Of a DNA stretch of 64,000 nucleotides, positions 43,948-52,784 are shown in pieces. Source of the DNA: Myxococcales bacterium (GTDB lineage Bacteria; Myxococcota_A; Bradymonadia; REDH01); assembly GCA_020633625.1 (NCBI GenBank), contig JACKDJ010000007.1, positions 84,352 through 148,351 on the forward strand, written 5' to 3'. A program made the translations under genes and the position numbers. Position 1 is the first letter of the stretch. Every line of letters begins with the position of its first letter. Under the pieces are notes generated by a model. The model was not told the origin of the DNA and did not search any database. It worked only from the letters and a program-made list of their open reading frames with translations.

Positions 43948-45945
43948 ATGTCGTACGTCGTCCTCGCTCGAAAGTGGCGTCCTCAGACCTTCGCCGACCT
44001 CACCGGCCAGGATCACGTCGCGACCACCCTCACGAACGCGATCATCCAAGATCGCGTGCCCCACGCGCTCCTCTTCACCGGCGCCCGCGGCGTCGGCAAG
44101 ACGTCGAGCGCGCGGATCCTCGCCATGGCGCTCAACTGCGCCACCGGACCAACCCCGTCACCGTGCGGGACCTGCGACGCGTGCACGGAGATCCAGAAGG
44201 GGCAGTCCGTCGATGTGCTCGAGATCGACGGCGCGTCGAACCGCGGCATCAACGAGATCCGCGAGCTCCGCGACGGCGTTCGGTATGCGCCTAACCGCGA
44301 CCGGTTCAAGATCTACATCATCGACGAAGTGCACATGCTCACCACGGAGGCCTTCAACGCCCTGTTGAAGACCCTCGAGGAGCCCCCCAAGCACGTCGTC
44401 TTCATCTTCGCGACCACCGAAGCCCAGAAGATCCCGGTCACGATCCTCAGCCGGTGCCAGCGCTTCGACTTTCGGCGGATCTCCCACGCTGACATCGTGC
44501 GGCGGCTCTCCGAGATCGCCGCCGCGGAGTCGCTCGTCGTCGAGCCCGACGCCCTTGGCCTCGTCGCGCGCCAGGCAGCCGGCGGCATGCGCGACGCGCT
44601 GAGCTTGATGGACCAGCTCATCGCGTTCTCCGGTACGACGATCCGGACGAGCGATGCCGAGACCATCCTCGGGGCGGCCGAACGCCGACGGCTGTTCCGG
44701 CTGAGCCAGGCGCTCGTCGATCGGGACATCGAGGCGGCGCTCCAGGTCGTCGACGAGCTCGACGCCTTCGGTGTCGACGTCGCCCACTTCTCGATGGAGC
44801 TCGTCAGTCACCTGCGCGACCTCGCGATCGTCGCGGTTGCGCGCGACCCCAGCACGCTCGTCGCGCTGACCGACGCCGAGCTCAGCGATGCCCGCGGTCA
44901 GGTCGCCCGCACCGACGTCTCGGTGCTGCACCGGATGTTCGAGCTCATGGTCGACGCAGCCGAGTCGATCGCGAGGTCGAACCACCCTCGCCTGCTCCTC
45001 GAGATGGCGCTCGTGCGGCTGACAGCGATCGAGCCCGGCGTCGCGATCGAGGCGCTCATCGCGCGGCTCGAGGCCCTCGCCGGAGGCGCCCCGCCTCCGG
45101 CCGGATCCGGTTCGGGGGCGCCGCCCGCCGGTGGCTCGGGGTCGCGGCAGACGCCGCCGGCTGTCGCGGGCGCCGCAGGCGCATCCCAGCAGAGCGCGGG
45201 GCCGACCGAGCGCCCGCCACTTCCAGTGACCGCCGCACCCGCGACGCCTGCCGCCGTTGCGCAGCTGTCGAGCGGCGACGACGCCCCGCTCGTCGCAGAC
45301 AGGTCCGCTGCCGTCCCCACAGCCGACGTGCTCGCCGGGTCGGACGGCGGCTCCGCGCGGCCGGCGTCGACGGAGGCAGCGACCGAGACCACGACCGAAC
45401 CTGCGCCGGCCGCGCCTCACACCGCGCAGGGCGCGCCCCCGACCGAGGCGCTCGAGGCGGCTCTGTCAGCGCCGCTGCCGGCGCCGGCGGGCGCCGCTGG
45501 TGCCGGGGCGATGGCCGCGCTGACCCGCACCGAGTGGCGCGCCGTCGTGAACGAGATGCGCGACTCTCGGCCGCACGCCGGCGAGCTCCTGGCGAACGCG
45601 CGTGTCGTGGCGCTCGACGGGCGCGTCGAGCTGGGCCTGGCCGACGGGATGTTCGAGCGGGTCAGCGATGACGTGCTCGCGCACCTCAACCACCTGTGCC
45701 AGTCCCTCGGCGGAGCTTCGATGGAGTTCCGCAAGGTACCGATTGCGACGCTGGACACGGCGGCGGCGGCCGACGCATACCATGTCGCCACCGACGAGGC
45801 CGCGGAGCGCGTTGAGCGGCAGCGCGCCGCCGAGCGGTACGTCGAACAACATGAGACCACACGCCGGCTCCTCGCCCAATTCCCGGGGTGCCGCGTTCAG
45901 TCGGTGACAGTCACACAGCTATTCGGAACGGAGGAGCGAGCATGA
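43948..45945 (+). CDS. dnaX: DNA polymerase III subunit gamma/tau
   Basis: The protein is 665 aa. It begins MSYVVLARKWRPQTFADLTG. The Walker A is GARGVGKTS (45-53), the zinc-binding cysteines are C64, C73, C76 and C79 (CGTCDAC), and the Walker B region is IIDEVHML; SRCQRFDFRR is the sensor segment. After the AAA+ and collar regions comes an Ala/Pro/Gly/Thr-rich linker of about 150 residues and a C-terminal tau domain (ALTRTEWRAVVNEMRDSRPH). I saw no A-rich slippery heptamer of the E. coli type, so only full-length tau is predicted. It overlaps ybaB by 4 bp. Confidence 0.95.
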   Translation: MSYVVLARKWRPQTFADLTGQDHVATTLTNAIIQDRVPHALLFTGARGVGKTSSARILAMALNCATGPTPSPCGTCDACTEIQKGQSVDVLEIDGASNRGINEIRELRDGVRYAPNRDRFKIYIIDEVHMLTTEAFNALLKTLEEPPKHVVFIFATTEAQKIPVTILSRCQRFDFRRISHADIVRRLSEIAAAESLVVEPDALGLVARQAAGGMRDALSLMDQLIAFSGTTIRTSDAETILGAAERRRLFRLSQALVDRDIEAALQVVDELDAFGVDVAHFSMELVSHLRDLAIVAVARDPSTLVALTDAELSDARGQVARTDVSVLHRMFELMVDAAESIARSNHPRLLLEMALVRLTAIEPGVAIEALIARLEALAGGAPPPAGSGSGAPPAGGSGSRQTPPAVAGAAGASQQSAGPTERPPLPVTAAPATPAAVAQLSSGDDAPLVADRSAAVPTADVLAGSDGGSARPASTEAATETTTEPAPAAPHTAQGAPPTEALEAALSAPLPAPAGAAGAGAMAALTRTEWRAVVNEMRDSRPHAGELLANARVVALDGRVELGLADGMFERVSDDVLAHLNHLCQSLGGASMEFRKVPIATLDTAAAADAYHVATDEAAERVERQRAAERYVEQHETTRRLLAQFPGCRVQSVTVTQLFGTEERA

Positions 45946-46265
45946 GCGGACAGAAGCAGGGCATCGGCGGGATCGTGAAGCAGGCGCAGCGCATGCAGCA
46001 GCAGATCACGAAGGTGCAGGACTCGCTCGGCGACGTCGAGGTCGAGGCCACGGCCGGTGGCGGTGTCGTGACGGCGGTGGTCAACGGCCGGCAGGAGCTC
46101 GTGAAGCTCTCGATCGACCCGACGGTGGTCGATCCGGCAGACGTCGAGTCGCTCCAGGACCTCGTGATGGCGGCCGTCAACCTCGCGTCGAAGAACGCGC
46201 AGGCGATGCTGCAGGAAGAGGTCAACAAGATCACGGGCGGCCTGAACATCCCCGGGCTGTTCTGA
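45942..46265 (+). CDS. ybaB: YbaB/EbfC nucleoid-associated protein
   Basis: The protein is 107 aa. The helical segment IVKQAQRMQQQITKVQDSL is followed by VEATAGGGVVTAVVNGRQEL and VVDPADVESLQDLVMAAVNLA, the YbaB/EbfC pattern. These dimers bind DNA non-specifically. The ATG at 45942 overlaps the dnaX stop (ATGA), in the conserved dnaX-ybaB-recR order. Confidence 0.94.
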   Translation: MSGQKQGIGGIVKQAQRMQQQITKVQDSLGDVEVEATAGGGVVTAVVNGRQELVKLSIDPTVVDPADVESLQDLVMAAVNLASKNAQAMLQEEVNKITGGLNIPGLF

Positions 46266-46271
46266 GCCACG

Positions 46272-46868
46272 ATGGCCGACGCTGACGCGATCACCGAGCT
46301 GGTAAACCAGCTCACGCGCCTGCCGGGGGTGGGCGAGAAGACGGCGACGCGGCTGGCGTTCTTTCTCGTCGAAGCGCCGCCGGATCTGTCGCGGGCGCTC
46401 GGCGAGGCGATCCTCTCTGCGCCGGGCCGGATTCGGCGGTGCCGCGACTGCGGCACGCTGACGGAGCGTGATCCGTGTCGGATCTGCGCGAACCCGTCGC
46501 GCGACGGCGGGACGGTGTGCGTGGTCGAGGCGACGCCCGACATCGCTGCCGTCGAGCGGACGGCGGAGTTTGGGGGCGTGTATCACGTCTTGCATGGTCT
46601 GATCCGGCCGCTGGACGGTGTGGGGCCGGACGACCTGAACCTGGCGAGCCTGCTTCGCCGCGTGTCGTCGGGGGTGGTGCGCGAAGTGATCGTCGCGACG
46701 AACCCGAGCGTCGAGGGCGAAGCGACGGCGATGTACATCCGCGGGCTGCTTGGTCCTCAAGGCGTGCGCGTGAGCCGCATCGCCAGCGGGCTGCCGGTAG
46801 GCGGGGAGCTGGAGTACGCGGACCGCGCGACGTTGGGTCGGGCGATCGCGGCGCGGGTGGTTCTGTAG
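46272..46868 (+). CDS. recR: Recombination mediator RecR
   Basis: The protein is 198 aa. It has the helix-hairpin-helix LTRLPGVGEKTATRLAFFL, a four-Cys zinc motif (CRDCG, then CRIC), and the Toprim domain beginning VCVVEATPDIAAVERT. RecR acts with RecO/RecF to load RecA at single-strand gaps. It starts 6 bp after ybaB and ends the operon. Confidence 0.96.
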   Translation: MADADAITELVNQLTRLPGVGEKTATRLAFFLVEAPPDLSRALGEAILSAPGRIRRCRDCGTLTERDPCRICANPSRDGGTVCVVEATPDIAAVERTAEFGGVYHVLHGLIRPLDGVGPDDLNLASLLRRVSSGVVREVIVATNPSVEGEATAMYIRGLLGPQGVRVSRIASGLPVGGELEYADRATLGRAIAARVVL

Positions 46869-46888
46869 TCAGTTCTGCGCGGATGTGG

Positions 46889-46919
46889 GCAAGGTCCGCC
46901 GTTTCGGCGGCAATCTTGC
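46889..46919 (+). terminator. Hairpin after recR
   Basis: The inner stem CCGCCG-TTT-CGGCGG is flanked by GCAAG/CTTGC. There is no T-tract, so it may be a weak terminator or a leader structure between recR and mglB. Confidence 0.4.
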
Positions 46920-47025
46920 TGGCCGCGAGAGGGCTATGTTACGTTCGGCGCGCGTGGTCGACTGGCGCGGCGAGCAGTCCGCTGCGTCGGGACAGGGCTC
47001 GCCTCTGGCGTCGGATTGCACCTCC

Positions 47026-47511
47026 ATGAACCCGCGGAACGTAGTCTTCGAGGAAGAGCAGCGGCTCCTGGAGGAGGCCTGCACGCGGCTGGCGCGCGAG
47101 TCGCTCGCGAAGGCGATCTTCCTGATCGATCAGAACGGTCAGATCGTGGTCGCGGTCGGCGAGATCGCGTCGATCGACACGACGAGCCTGGCGAGCCTGG
47201 TGGCCGGCACGACGGCGGCGACGAGCAGCCTCGCCAAGCTGCTCGGCGAAGAGGAGTTCCCGGTCCACTTCCACGAAGGCAAGCGGGACAACCTGCACAT
47301 CTCGCTCGTCGCGACGGAGTACATCTTGACCGTCGTGTTCGACCAGCGCTCGAGCCTCGGGCTCGTGCGGCTCCGAGTGAAGAAGGCGACGGAGCGGCTG
47401 ACCGAGATCTTCGGTGAGCTGGCGCGGCGCCAGTCCGCCGATCAAGGCGCGAACGTCTTCTCCGAGATCACGGACGAAGACATCGACAACCTGTTCAGCG
47501 ACAACTTTTAG
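47026..47511 (+). CDS. mglB: MglB, Roadblock/LC7 GTPase-activating protein
   Basis: The protein is 161 aa, close to Myxococcus MglB. It has the Roadblock/LC7 fold: AIFLIDQNGQIVVAVGE, SIDTTSLASLVAGTTAATS, HISLVATEYILTVVFDQRSS, and a Lys/Glu-rich helix after it. MglB is the GAP of MglA and marks the lagging cell pole in M. xanthus, controlling front-rear polarity for gliding and type IV pili. The ATG at 47026 gives the expected length. A TATGTT box at about 46936 could be its -10 element. mglA follows after 38 bp. Confidence 0.93.
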   Translation: MNPRNVVFEEEQRLLEEACTRLARESLAKAIFLIDQNGQIVVAVGEIASIDTTSLASLVAGTTAATSSLAKLLGEEEFPVHFHEGKRDNLHISLVATEYILTVVFDQRSSLGLVRLRVKKATERLTEIFGELARRQSADQGANVFSEITDEDIDNLFSDNF

Positions 47512-47549
47512 CGGCTCCCACGGACTGCGAGTCCGGACCTCGAGGCGAC

Positions 47550-48140
47550 ATGTCGTTCATCAACTACTCGACGCGCGAAATCATCCTGAAGATCGTCTAC
47601 TACGGTCCGGGATTGAGCGGAAAGACGACGAACATCAAGTTCATCTACGCCGCGACGAACCCCGAGGCGCGCGGGAAGCTGATCAGCCTCGAGACGAAGG
47701 CGGACCGCACGCTGTTCTTCGACTTCTTGCCGCTGAGCCTCCCGGCGATCCGCGGGTTCAAGACCCGGCTGCACCTGTACACGGTCCCCGGCCAGCTCTT
47801 CTATTCCGCTTCGCGGAAGCTGATCATGAAGGGCGCCGACGGCGTCATCTTCGTCGCCGACAGCCAGGAGCCGCGCTTCGAGGCGAACCTGATCTCGATG
47901 GACGACCTGAAGGAGAACCTCGCGGCGTACAACTACGACATCGAGAAGATCCCGTTCGTCATCCAGTACAACAAGCGGGACCTGCCGAACGTCAGCCCAG
48001 TCTCTGAGCTGCGGGCCGCGCTCAACCCGTGGGGCGTGCCCGACTTCGAGGCCGCCTCGGGTGCGCCCGACGGTCCCGGCGTGTTCAACACGCTCAAGGC
48101 CGTCGTGAAGATGATCATCCAGGACCTCCGGAACGCGTAG
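47550..48140 (+). CDS. mglA: MglA, Ras-like polarity GTPase
   Basis: The protein is 196 aa. It starts MSFINYSTREI. G1 is GPGLSGKTTN, the diagnostic MglA segment TVPGQLFYSASRKLIMKG replaces the Ras DxxGQ, and G4 is NKRD. ADRTLFFDFLPL covers the switch I region. Compared with M. xanthus MglA as I remember it, most motifs match. In its GTP form it sits at the leading pole and activates gliding complexes through GltJ/AglZ and type IV pili. A GltJ-like gene is at 25094. Confidence 0.95.
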   Translation: MSFINYSTREIILKIVYYGPGLSGKTTNIKFIYAATNPEARGKLISLETKADRTLFFDFLPLSLPAIRGFKTRLHLYTVPGQLFYSASRKLIMKGADGVIFVADSQEPRFEANLISMDDLKENLAAYNYDIEKIPFVIQYNKRDLPNVSPVSELRAALNPWGVPDFEAASGAPDGPGVFNTLKAVVKMIIQDLRNA

Positions 48141-48617
48141 CCGCGCCTCCGCAGAGTCTCGTTCCGCTGCACGTCCGCCGACCGGAGGCGGCGTCGCAGC
48201 GTCTGGGTATGTCCGCTCTCGCGACTGCCGCCGCACTCCCCTTCGGTGCCGACCTCGGGTCGGCGGCGAGTGTGTCCGCGACCGCAGGGGGTCGGCCGAC
48301 GTCAGGTGCGCGCTTGCGCGGACCCGCTATCGGGCTCGTCGCAGTGAGGCAGCGGCCGTGGCGCGCCACCACGCCCCGTTGTCGGAAGCGAAGCTACCGG
48401 CGTCGGGAGCAAAAACTAAAAGTGCCTCTTGACGGAGCGCCTGGTAATAGCACGGGCACCTTACCAACGGCCTGGGGGGATGCACATGGACCGTCCGCCA
48501 AGAGGCCCTTCCCAAGTAACCCGGCGCAGGCCAGAATGCAAGGGCGCTCTACGCACCGTTGCTCGACACGTTGCGTTTTCTTCACACCGACTTTGCAGTC
48601 CCGCCCCCAAACGGTTC
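48141..48617. other. Unassigned intergenic region
   Basis: About 477 bp between mglA and the PQQ-like lipoprotein. No credible gene was found on either strand. A locally A-rich stretch (AAAAACTAAAAG near 48414) and a TTGACG (near 48431) suggest a promoter, but no -10 box at correct spacing was seen. GTGCC/GGCAC short inverted repeats flank that point. Confidence 0.35.
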
Positions 48618-49841
48618 ATGGTGCCCTCGCCCCACAGTCTCGGGCCGCACCGCGCGCGGCTGCGGCCTCCCCAGGCGCGGACCCGGTGGCCCTCTGCGAC
48701 GGTCGCCGCGATCGCAGTGACGATCGGCGCCGCGAGCTGCGCCGCCACCGCGCCGTCGGTCATCGCCGCTCAATGGACCGTCGCGCTCGACAGCCCGTCG
48801 GGATCGACTTGGCAGCCGATCCTCGCCGGAGGTGATGCGTTCGCTGTTCGACGCGCCGTCGACGCAGGTGCACTCGAGATCGTAGAGCCAACGCTCGAGC
48901 TTCGGCGCATCGACGCGCGGTCGGGCGAGACCCTGTGGACGACGGACCTCCCCCCGCTCGGTACCACGACCGACCTCGTGCGCTGCGGCGACGTCACGCT
49001 GATGTGTCAGGGCTCGACGATCCGTGCGCTCGACGACGCAAGCGGGCGCGTCCTCTGGGGTATCGAGTACCCAGCTCCGCCTTCCCTGATCGGCTGCGAC
49101 GACACGCAGACGTACGCGGCGTTTTCGGACGGCCAGCTCGACGCGCGGCGTCTGGGGAGCGGCGTCCATCGGTGGACCAGTCAGCTCGACGGCTGGGAGA
49201 TCCGCGCGTTCGTCGGCGACGGACGCCGTCGGTTCGGCGCCGTTGCTGTTCGCCTGGCAGGCGGCGACTCCACGCGCGTGGCCTACTTCCCGCTGGACCA
49301 GCCGCGCGCCCTCCCCGCGTGGCAGCGCGCGGTGTCGGGGGGGACCGACGTCACACTCACGGCGACGGCGGACGTGGTCTCCGTGCGGCTCGCGAGCGGA
49401 ATGGGCGGCGTCTCGATCCGGAACGGAGAAGAGCTCTCCTCCGAGGCGCAAACCCGCGTCGGGTTCGACGTCGGCGGAGGGCGCCTAACGGACGAGCAGC
49501 TCTCGGGCGCCGTGGTGGCGCTGCGAGCGCTCTCGATGTTCCCGCTGGGCGCCGACATCGCCGAGCCGGCGTGGACGCGCACGGTAGCGTCGTCGACGCC
49601 GCTGATCGGCGCCGAGCCGACGACGGACGGCGGGCTGCTGATCACCACGGCGACGCGCGCGGTCCTGGTCGACACCGACACAGGGAGTGAGCGATGGCAC
49701 GCGGCACTGGTGGCGACCGACGACGATGGGCGCGCGTGCACGCTGCTCGGTGTCGCGCACGGGGCGCTGCTCGCGCGGTGTGCGCGACCGGGGAGCGAGG
49801 TGCTCGTGTCGCTGCCCACCGTCGCGCCGCGGCGCCGCTGA
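48618..49841 (+). CDS. PQQ-like beta-propeller lipoprotein
   Basis: The protein is 407 aa. The start ATG 48618 gives a rather long basic n-region and a signal ending in GAASC, so a lipoprotein is likely. The mature part has PQQ/BamB-type repeats: LRRIDARSGETLWTTDL, IRALDDASGRVLWGIEY, LVDTDTGSERWHAALV. Such propellers serve in outer-membrane assembly (BamB) or as general scaffolds. The middle repeats are poorly conserved. No neighbour points to a specific role; the PP2C gene follows after 64 bp. Confidence 0.7.
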   Translation: MVPSPHSLGPHRARLRPPQARTRWPSATVAAIAVTIGAASCAATAPSVIAAQWTVALDSPSGSTWQPILAGGDAFAVRRAVDAGALEIVEPTLELRRIDARSGETLWTTDLPPLGTTTDLVRCGDVTLMCQGSTIRALDDASGRVLWGIEYPAPPSLIGCDDTQTYAAFSDGQLDARRLGSGVHRWTSQLDGWEIRAFVGDGRRRFGAVAVRLAGGDSTRVAYFPLDQPRALPAWQRAVSGGTDVTLTATADVVSVRLASGMGGVSIRNGEELSSEAQTRVGFDVGGGRLTDEQLSGAVVALRALSMFPLGADIAEPAWTRTVASSTPLIGAEPTTDGGLLITTATRAVLVDTDTGSERWHAALVATDDDGRACTLLGVAHGALLARCARPGSEVLVSLPTVAPRRR

Positions 49842-49905
49842 GTTGCGCTGAACGACCGCGGTTGGTACGAAAGAAGCGCCTTCCAACACCGGCGAGTCGC
49901 CACGC

Positions 49906-50676
49906 ATGAAGCTCGAGTACGCTGGACAGACCGATGTTGGCCTCAAGCGGGGGCACAACGAGGACTCTTTCTCGGTGCTGTCCGACCTTGGGCTCTACAT
50001 GGTCGCAGATGGGATGGGCGGGCACTCGGCTGGTGAGGTCGCTTCGCGAATGGCGTGCGAGGCGATCGCGTCGTTCTTCCGGGAGACCGAAGAAGACGAC
50101 GAGATGACCTGGCCCTACAAGATGGAGAAGGGGCTTGGCTACGAGGCCAACCGCCTAGCGGTCGGCGTCAAGCTGGCGAACCTTCGGATCCACGAGTGCG
50201 CGCAGTCAAACGCCTCGCAGCGGGGCATGGGCACGACGATCGTCGGCATGCGCTTCACCAAAGACGGCTTCGTCGTGGGTCACGTCGGCGACTCGCGCGT
50301 GTACCGCGTTCGCGACGAGCAGCTCGAGCAGCTCACCGAGGACCACTCGCTGCTCAACGACTACATCAAGATGAAGGAGCTGACGGCCGAGGAGATCGCG
50401 AACTTCCCTCACAAGAACGTGATCGTCCGCGCCCTCGGCATGAAGGACACCGTGCAGGTCGACCTTCGGACCGACGCCGCCCGCGCCGGCGACCTCTACC
50501 TGCTGTGCTCTGACGGGCTCTCGGGGATGCTCCCCGACGACCGGCTTCGGTCGATCGTCGTCGAGTCGGCCGGTCGCGGCCTCGACGAGGCGTGCCGCGC
50601 GCTGATCGATGCGGCGAACGCAGCGGGTGGAACCGACAACATCACCGTCGTCCTCGTCCGAGTCGCCGCGGTCTGA
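49906..50676 (+). CDS. PP2C-family Ser/Thr phosphatase
   Basis: The protein is 256 aa. PP2C motifs with metal-binding acidic residues are present: TDVGLKRGHNEDSF, MVADGMGGHSAGEVAS, GTTIVGMRF, GHVGDSRVYRV, LLCSDGLSGML and GGTDNITVVLVRV. It would reverse phosphorylation by the numerous Hanks-type kinases typical of myxobacteria. No kinase gene is adjacent. It converges on the MurU-like gene with a 15-bp gap. Confidence 0.93.
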   Translation: MKLEYAGQTDVGLKRGHNEDSFSVLSDLGLYMVADGMGGHSAGEVASRMACEAIASFFRETEEDDEMTWPYKMEKGLGYEANRLAVGVKLANLRIHECAQSNASQRGMGTTIVGMRFTKDGFVVGHVGDSRVYRVRDEQLEQLTEDHSLLNDYIKMKELTAEEIANFPHKNVIVRALGMKDTVQVDLRTDAARAGDLYLLCSDGLSGMLPDDRLRSIVVESAGRGLDEACRALIDAANAAGGTDNITVVLVRVAAV

Positions 50677-50691
50677 GCTCCGGCTCCACGT

Positions 50692-51732
50692 TCAGGCGAT
50701 GCGGGCCGAGACGTCGCCGCAGATGATCCTGCGCGAGACGTCGCCCGTGGCCTCCGCGCCGTCCATGAGGATCGTCTCGGCGACACGCGCCCCAGCGCGA
50801 ACGACACAGCCCGCGCCGACGACCACCGCGGGACCGACCTCGGCGCCCCTCTCCACGACGCCGCCGGGTGCGACACAGCAAGGGCCGACGAGCCTCGCGT
50901 CCGCTGCGACGCTCCGACGGTCGGCGACGAAGACGCCATCTGTGCGGGCGGGGATGGGCGCCGACGACAGCAGATCCGGATCGGTCAGCACGCGGACCGT
51001 TGCGTCGAGAAACCTCCGCGGCGTGCCGAGATCGGCCCAGAACCCCTCGTGCCTGTGAGCCGCGACGACGGCGCCTTCGGCCAGCAGCGGGCCGATCCCG
51101 TTGCGAATGAGGCACGAGTTCGTCGCCGTGAGCCGCTCGAAGACGTCGGTCTCTAGCAGATAGACGCCGCCAAACGTGGCGGGGTTCGCCGGCGCGTAGC
51201 GCGACGAGACCCAGTCCCCGTCCGGGGCCGGGAGCTGCGCGACGAAGCGACCGTCCGCGTCGAGCCAGATCGCCGCTTCGCCGGGCAGGTGTGGCAGGAC
51301 CAGCAGCGTAGCCGTGGCCCCTGTTCGGCGGTGCACCTTCAGCATCGCTTCGAGCGGGAAGTCGGCGACGACGTCGCCGTTGATCACGCAGAGCGTGCCG
51401 CGCGGTGCGCCGAGCTGGTCGAAGATGCCGCGCGCGCCGCCGCCGGTCCCGAGCAGCTCCGCCTCTCTCACCAAGGTGGTGCGCGGCGACGGACCGCTCG
51501 AAGCACTCCACCGCTGCTCCGCCGCGCGCAGAACGGCGTCGACGCGATCGGGGAGATGGTGGGCGTTGACCCCGATCATCGACACACCCTGTGCCCGCAG
51601 GGCGTCGAGCGCGAAGTCCGCGATCGGACGGTCGACGAAGCGGAGCGCGGGCTTGGGCTCCCGGTCGGTGAGCGGGCGGAGGCGAACGCCGAGTCCGGCG
51701 CAGAGGACGATGCCGAACTCGATGGGGATCAC
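50692..51732 (-). CDS. Sugar-1-phosphate nucleotidyltransferase, MurU-like
   Basis: The protein is 346 aa. The N-terminal Rossmann-like domain shows VLCAGLGVRLRPLTDREPKPAL, LLGTGGGARG and VINGDVVADFP (metal-binding Asp). The C-terminal quarter is a left-handed beta-helix with hexapeptide repeats, an addition not found in Pseudomonas MurU. A partner kinase of AmgK type is encoded directly upstream with a GTGA overlap, so UDP-MurNAc salvage is a reasonable role. A GDP-mannose or dNDP-sugar pyrophosphorylase cannot be excluded. Confidence 0.75.
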   Translation of the reverse strand: MIPIEFGIVLCAGLGVRLRPLTDREPKPALRFVDRPIADFALDALRAQGVSMIGVNAHHLPDRVDAVLRAAEQRWSASSGPSPRTTLVREAELLGTGGGARGIFDQLGAPRGTLCVINGDVVADFPLEAMLKVHRRTGATATLLVLPHLPGEAAIWLDADGRFVAQLPAPDGDWVSSRYAPANPATFGGVYLLETDVFERLTATNSCLIRNGIGPLLAEGAVVAAHRHEGFWADLGTPRRFLDATVRVLTDPDLLSSAPIPARTDGVFVADRRSVAADARLVGPCCVAPGGVVERGAEVGPAVVVGAGCVVRAGARVAETILMDGAEATGDVSRRIICGDVSARIA

Positions 51733-52784
51733 GACGAGAGCTCGGGATCGACCGCCTCGAGGGCTCGCGCGAGCGCTGCGAACTCGTCGCCGAGCGCCGC
51801 GAGCGCCTGTTTGACGTAGTCGACGCTCGACGGGATGTACTGGAGAAAGCTCGGGTTGCCCTTCACCTCGTCGATGAAGACGAAGCGGGCGGCGTCTTTG
51901 AGCTTTCGCTGTACGGTCTGCATGTGGAACCAGCGCGCGACGGTCTCGCGGGCGACGCCGAGCGACGTCCCCACTTCGTCACAGTAGGCGCCCAGCAGCT
52001 CCGCGAAAACCCCCGGTGTGAGCTGGACGTAGCTATCGCGCAGCAGCGCGACCGCGTCGTAGACGATCGGACCGCGCATCGCGTCCTGGAAGTCGAGCAC
52101 GACGAGCCCGGTCGAGGTGACCATCAGGTTGTGGCTCTGGAAGTCGCGGTGCATGATCGCCACCGGGATCTCGGCGAGCTCGTCGACCAGAGCTGCGAGC
52201 TCCGCGCGCGCCGCGGCGACGGCCGCGTCGGGGAGCGTGGACCCGTGGCCGACGCGGAGCCGCCACTCTAGATAGTGGTCGACCTCCCACATCAGCGTGT
52301 CGCGGCCGAACAGGCGCTCGGCCACGAGCGGCGGCGCCGTAGCCCCGGCAGCGCGCAGGTCTGGCAACACGCCGAGCGCGCCTCGGTACAGCTCGGCGAG
52401 GCGCCCCGGATCGGCGGAGACGGCAGCGTCGAGGTCGAGTGAGCCGCAGTCCTCGAGCCAGATCGAGCGCTCGACCTCGTCGATCGCGTAGATGTCCGGC
52501 ACCGGCACGCCGGCGGCCGAGAGCCACCGCGCGACCGAGACGAACGGCTCGTCGCCGACGGCCTCGATCTTCGTTTCGGCGGCCCCGCCCTCGTCGGGCG
52601 CGCCACCGATCGGCGGCAGCAGCATCACGATCTCGCTGCGGCCGCCGATGGTCGCGCGAGCGTAGCGGCGGAGCGACGCGTGCGGGGGGAGCAGCGTGCA
52701 CTCGGCGCCGTGCGCGCCGCGTACCCGCGCTGCGGAGCGCGCGGCGCGGGCGAGCCAGTGCGCGTCCGGGGCCATCGCGCTCAT
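51729..52784 (-). CDS. APH-fold sugar kinase, AmgK-like
   Basis: The protein is 351 aa. It has ASLRRYARAT near the N-terminus, IMHRDFQSHNLM as catalytic loop and VVLDFQDAMRGPIVYD as metal site, the pattern of AmgK-type anomeric MurNAc/GlcNAc kinases in the aminoglycoside phosphotransferase fold. Its coupling to a nucleotidyltransferase supports a salvage route feeding UDP-MurNAc. The ATG at 52784 overlaps the upstream stop (ATGA). Confidence 0.78.
   Translation of the reverse strand: MSAMAPDAHWLARAARSAARVRGAHGAECTLLPPHASLRRYARATIGGRSEIVMLLPPIGGAPDEGGAAETKIEAVGDEPFVSVARWLSAAGVPVPDIYAIDEVERSIWLEDCGSLDLDAAVSADPGRLAELYRGALGVLPDLRAAGATAPPLVAERLFGRDTLMWEVDHYLEWRLRVGHGSTLPDAAVAAARAELAALVDELAEIPVAIMHRDFQSHNLMVTSTGLVVLDFQDAMRGPIVYDAVALLRDSYVQLTPGVFAELLGAYCDEVGTSLGVARETVARWFHMQTVQRKLKDAARFVFIDEVKGNPSFLQYIPSSVDYVKQALAALGDEFAALARALEAVDPELSS

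Noticed and set aside
43948..45945. Programmed frameshift in dnaX
   Set aside because: No A-rich slippery heptamer with a following stem was seen.
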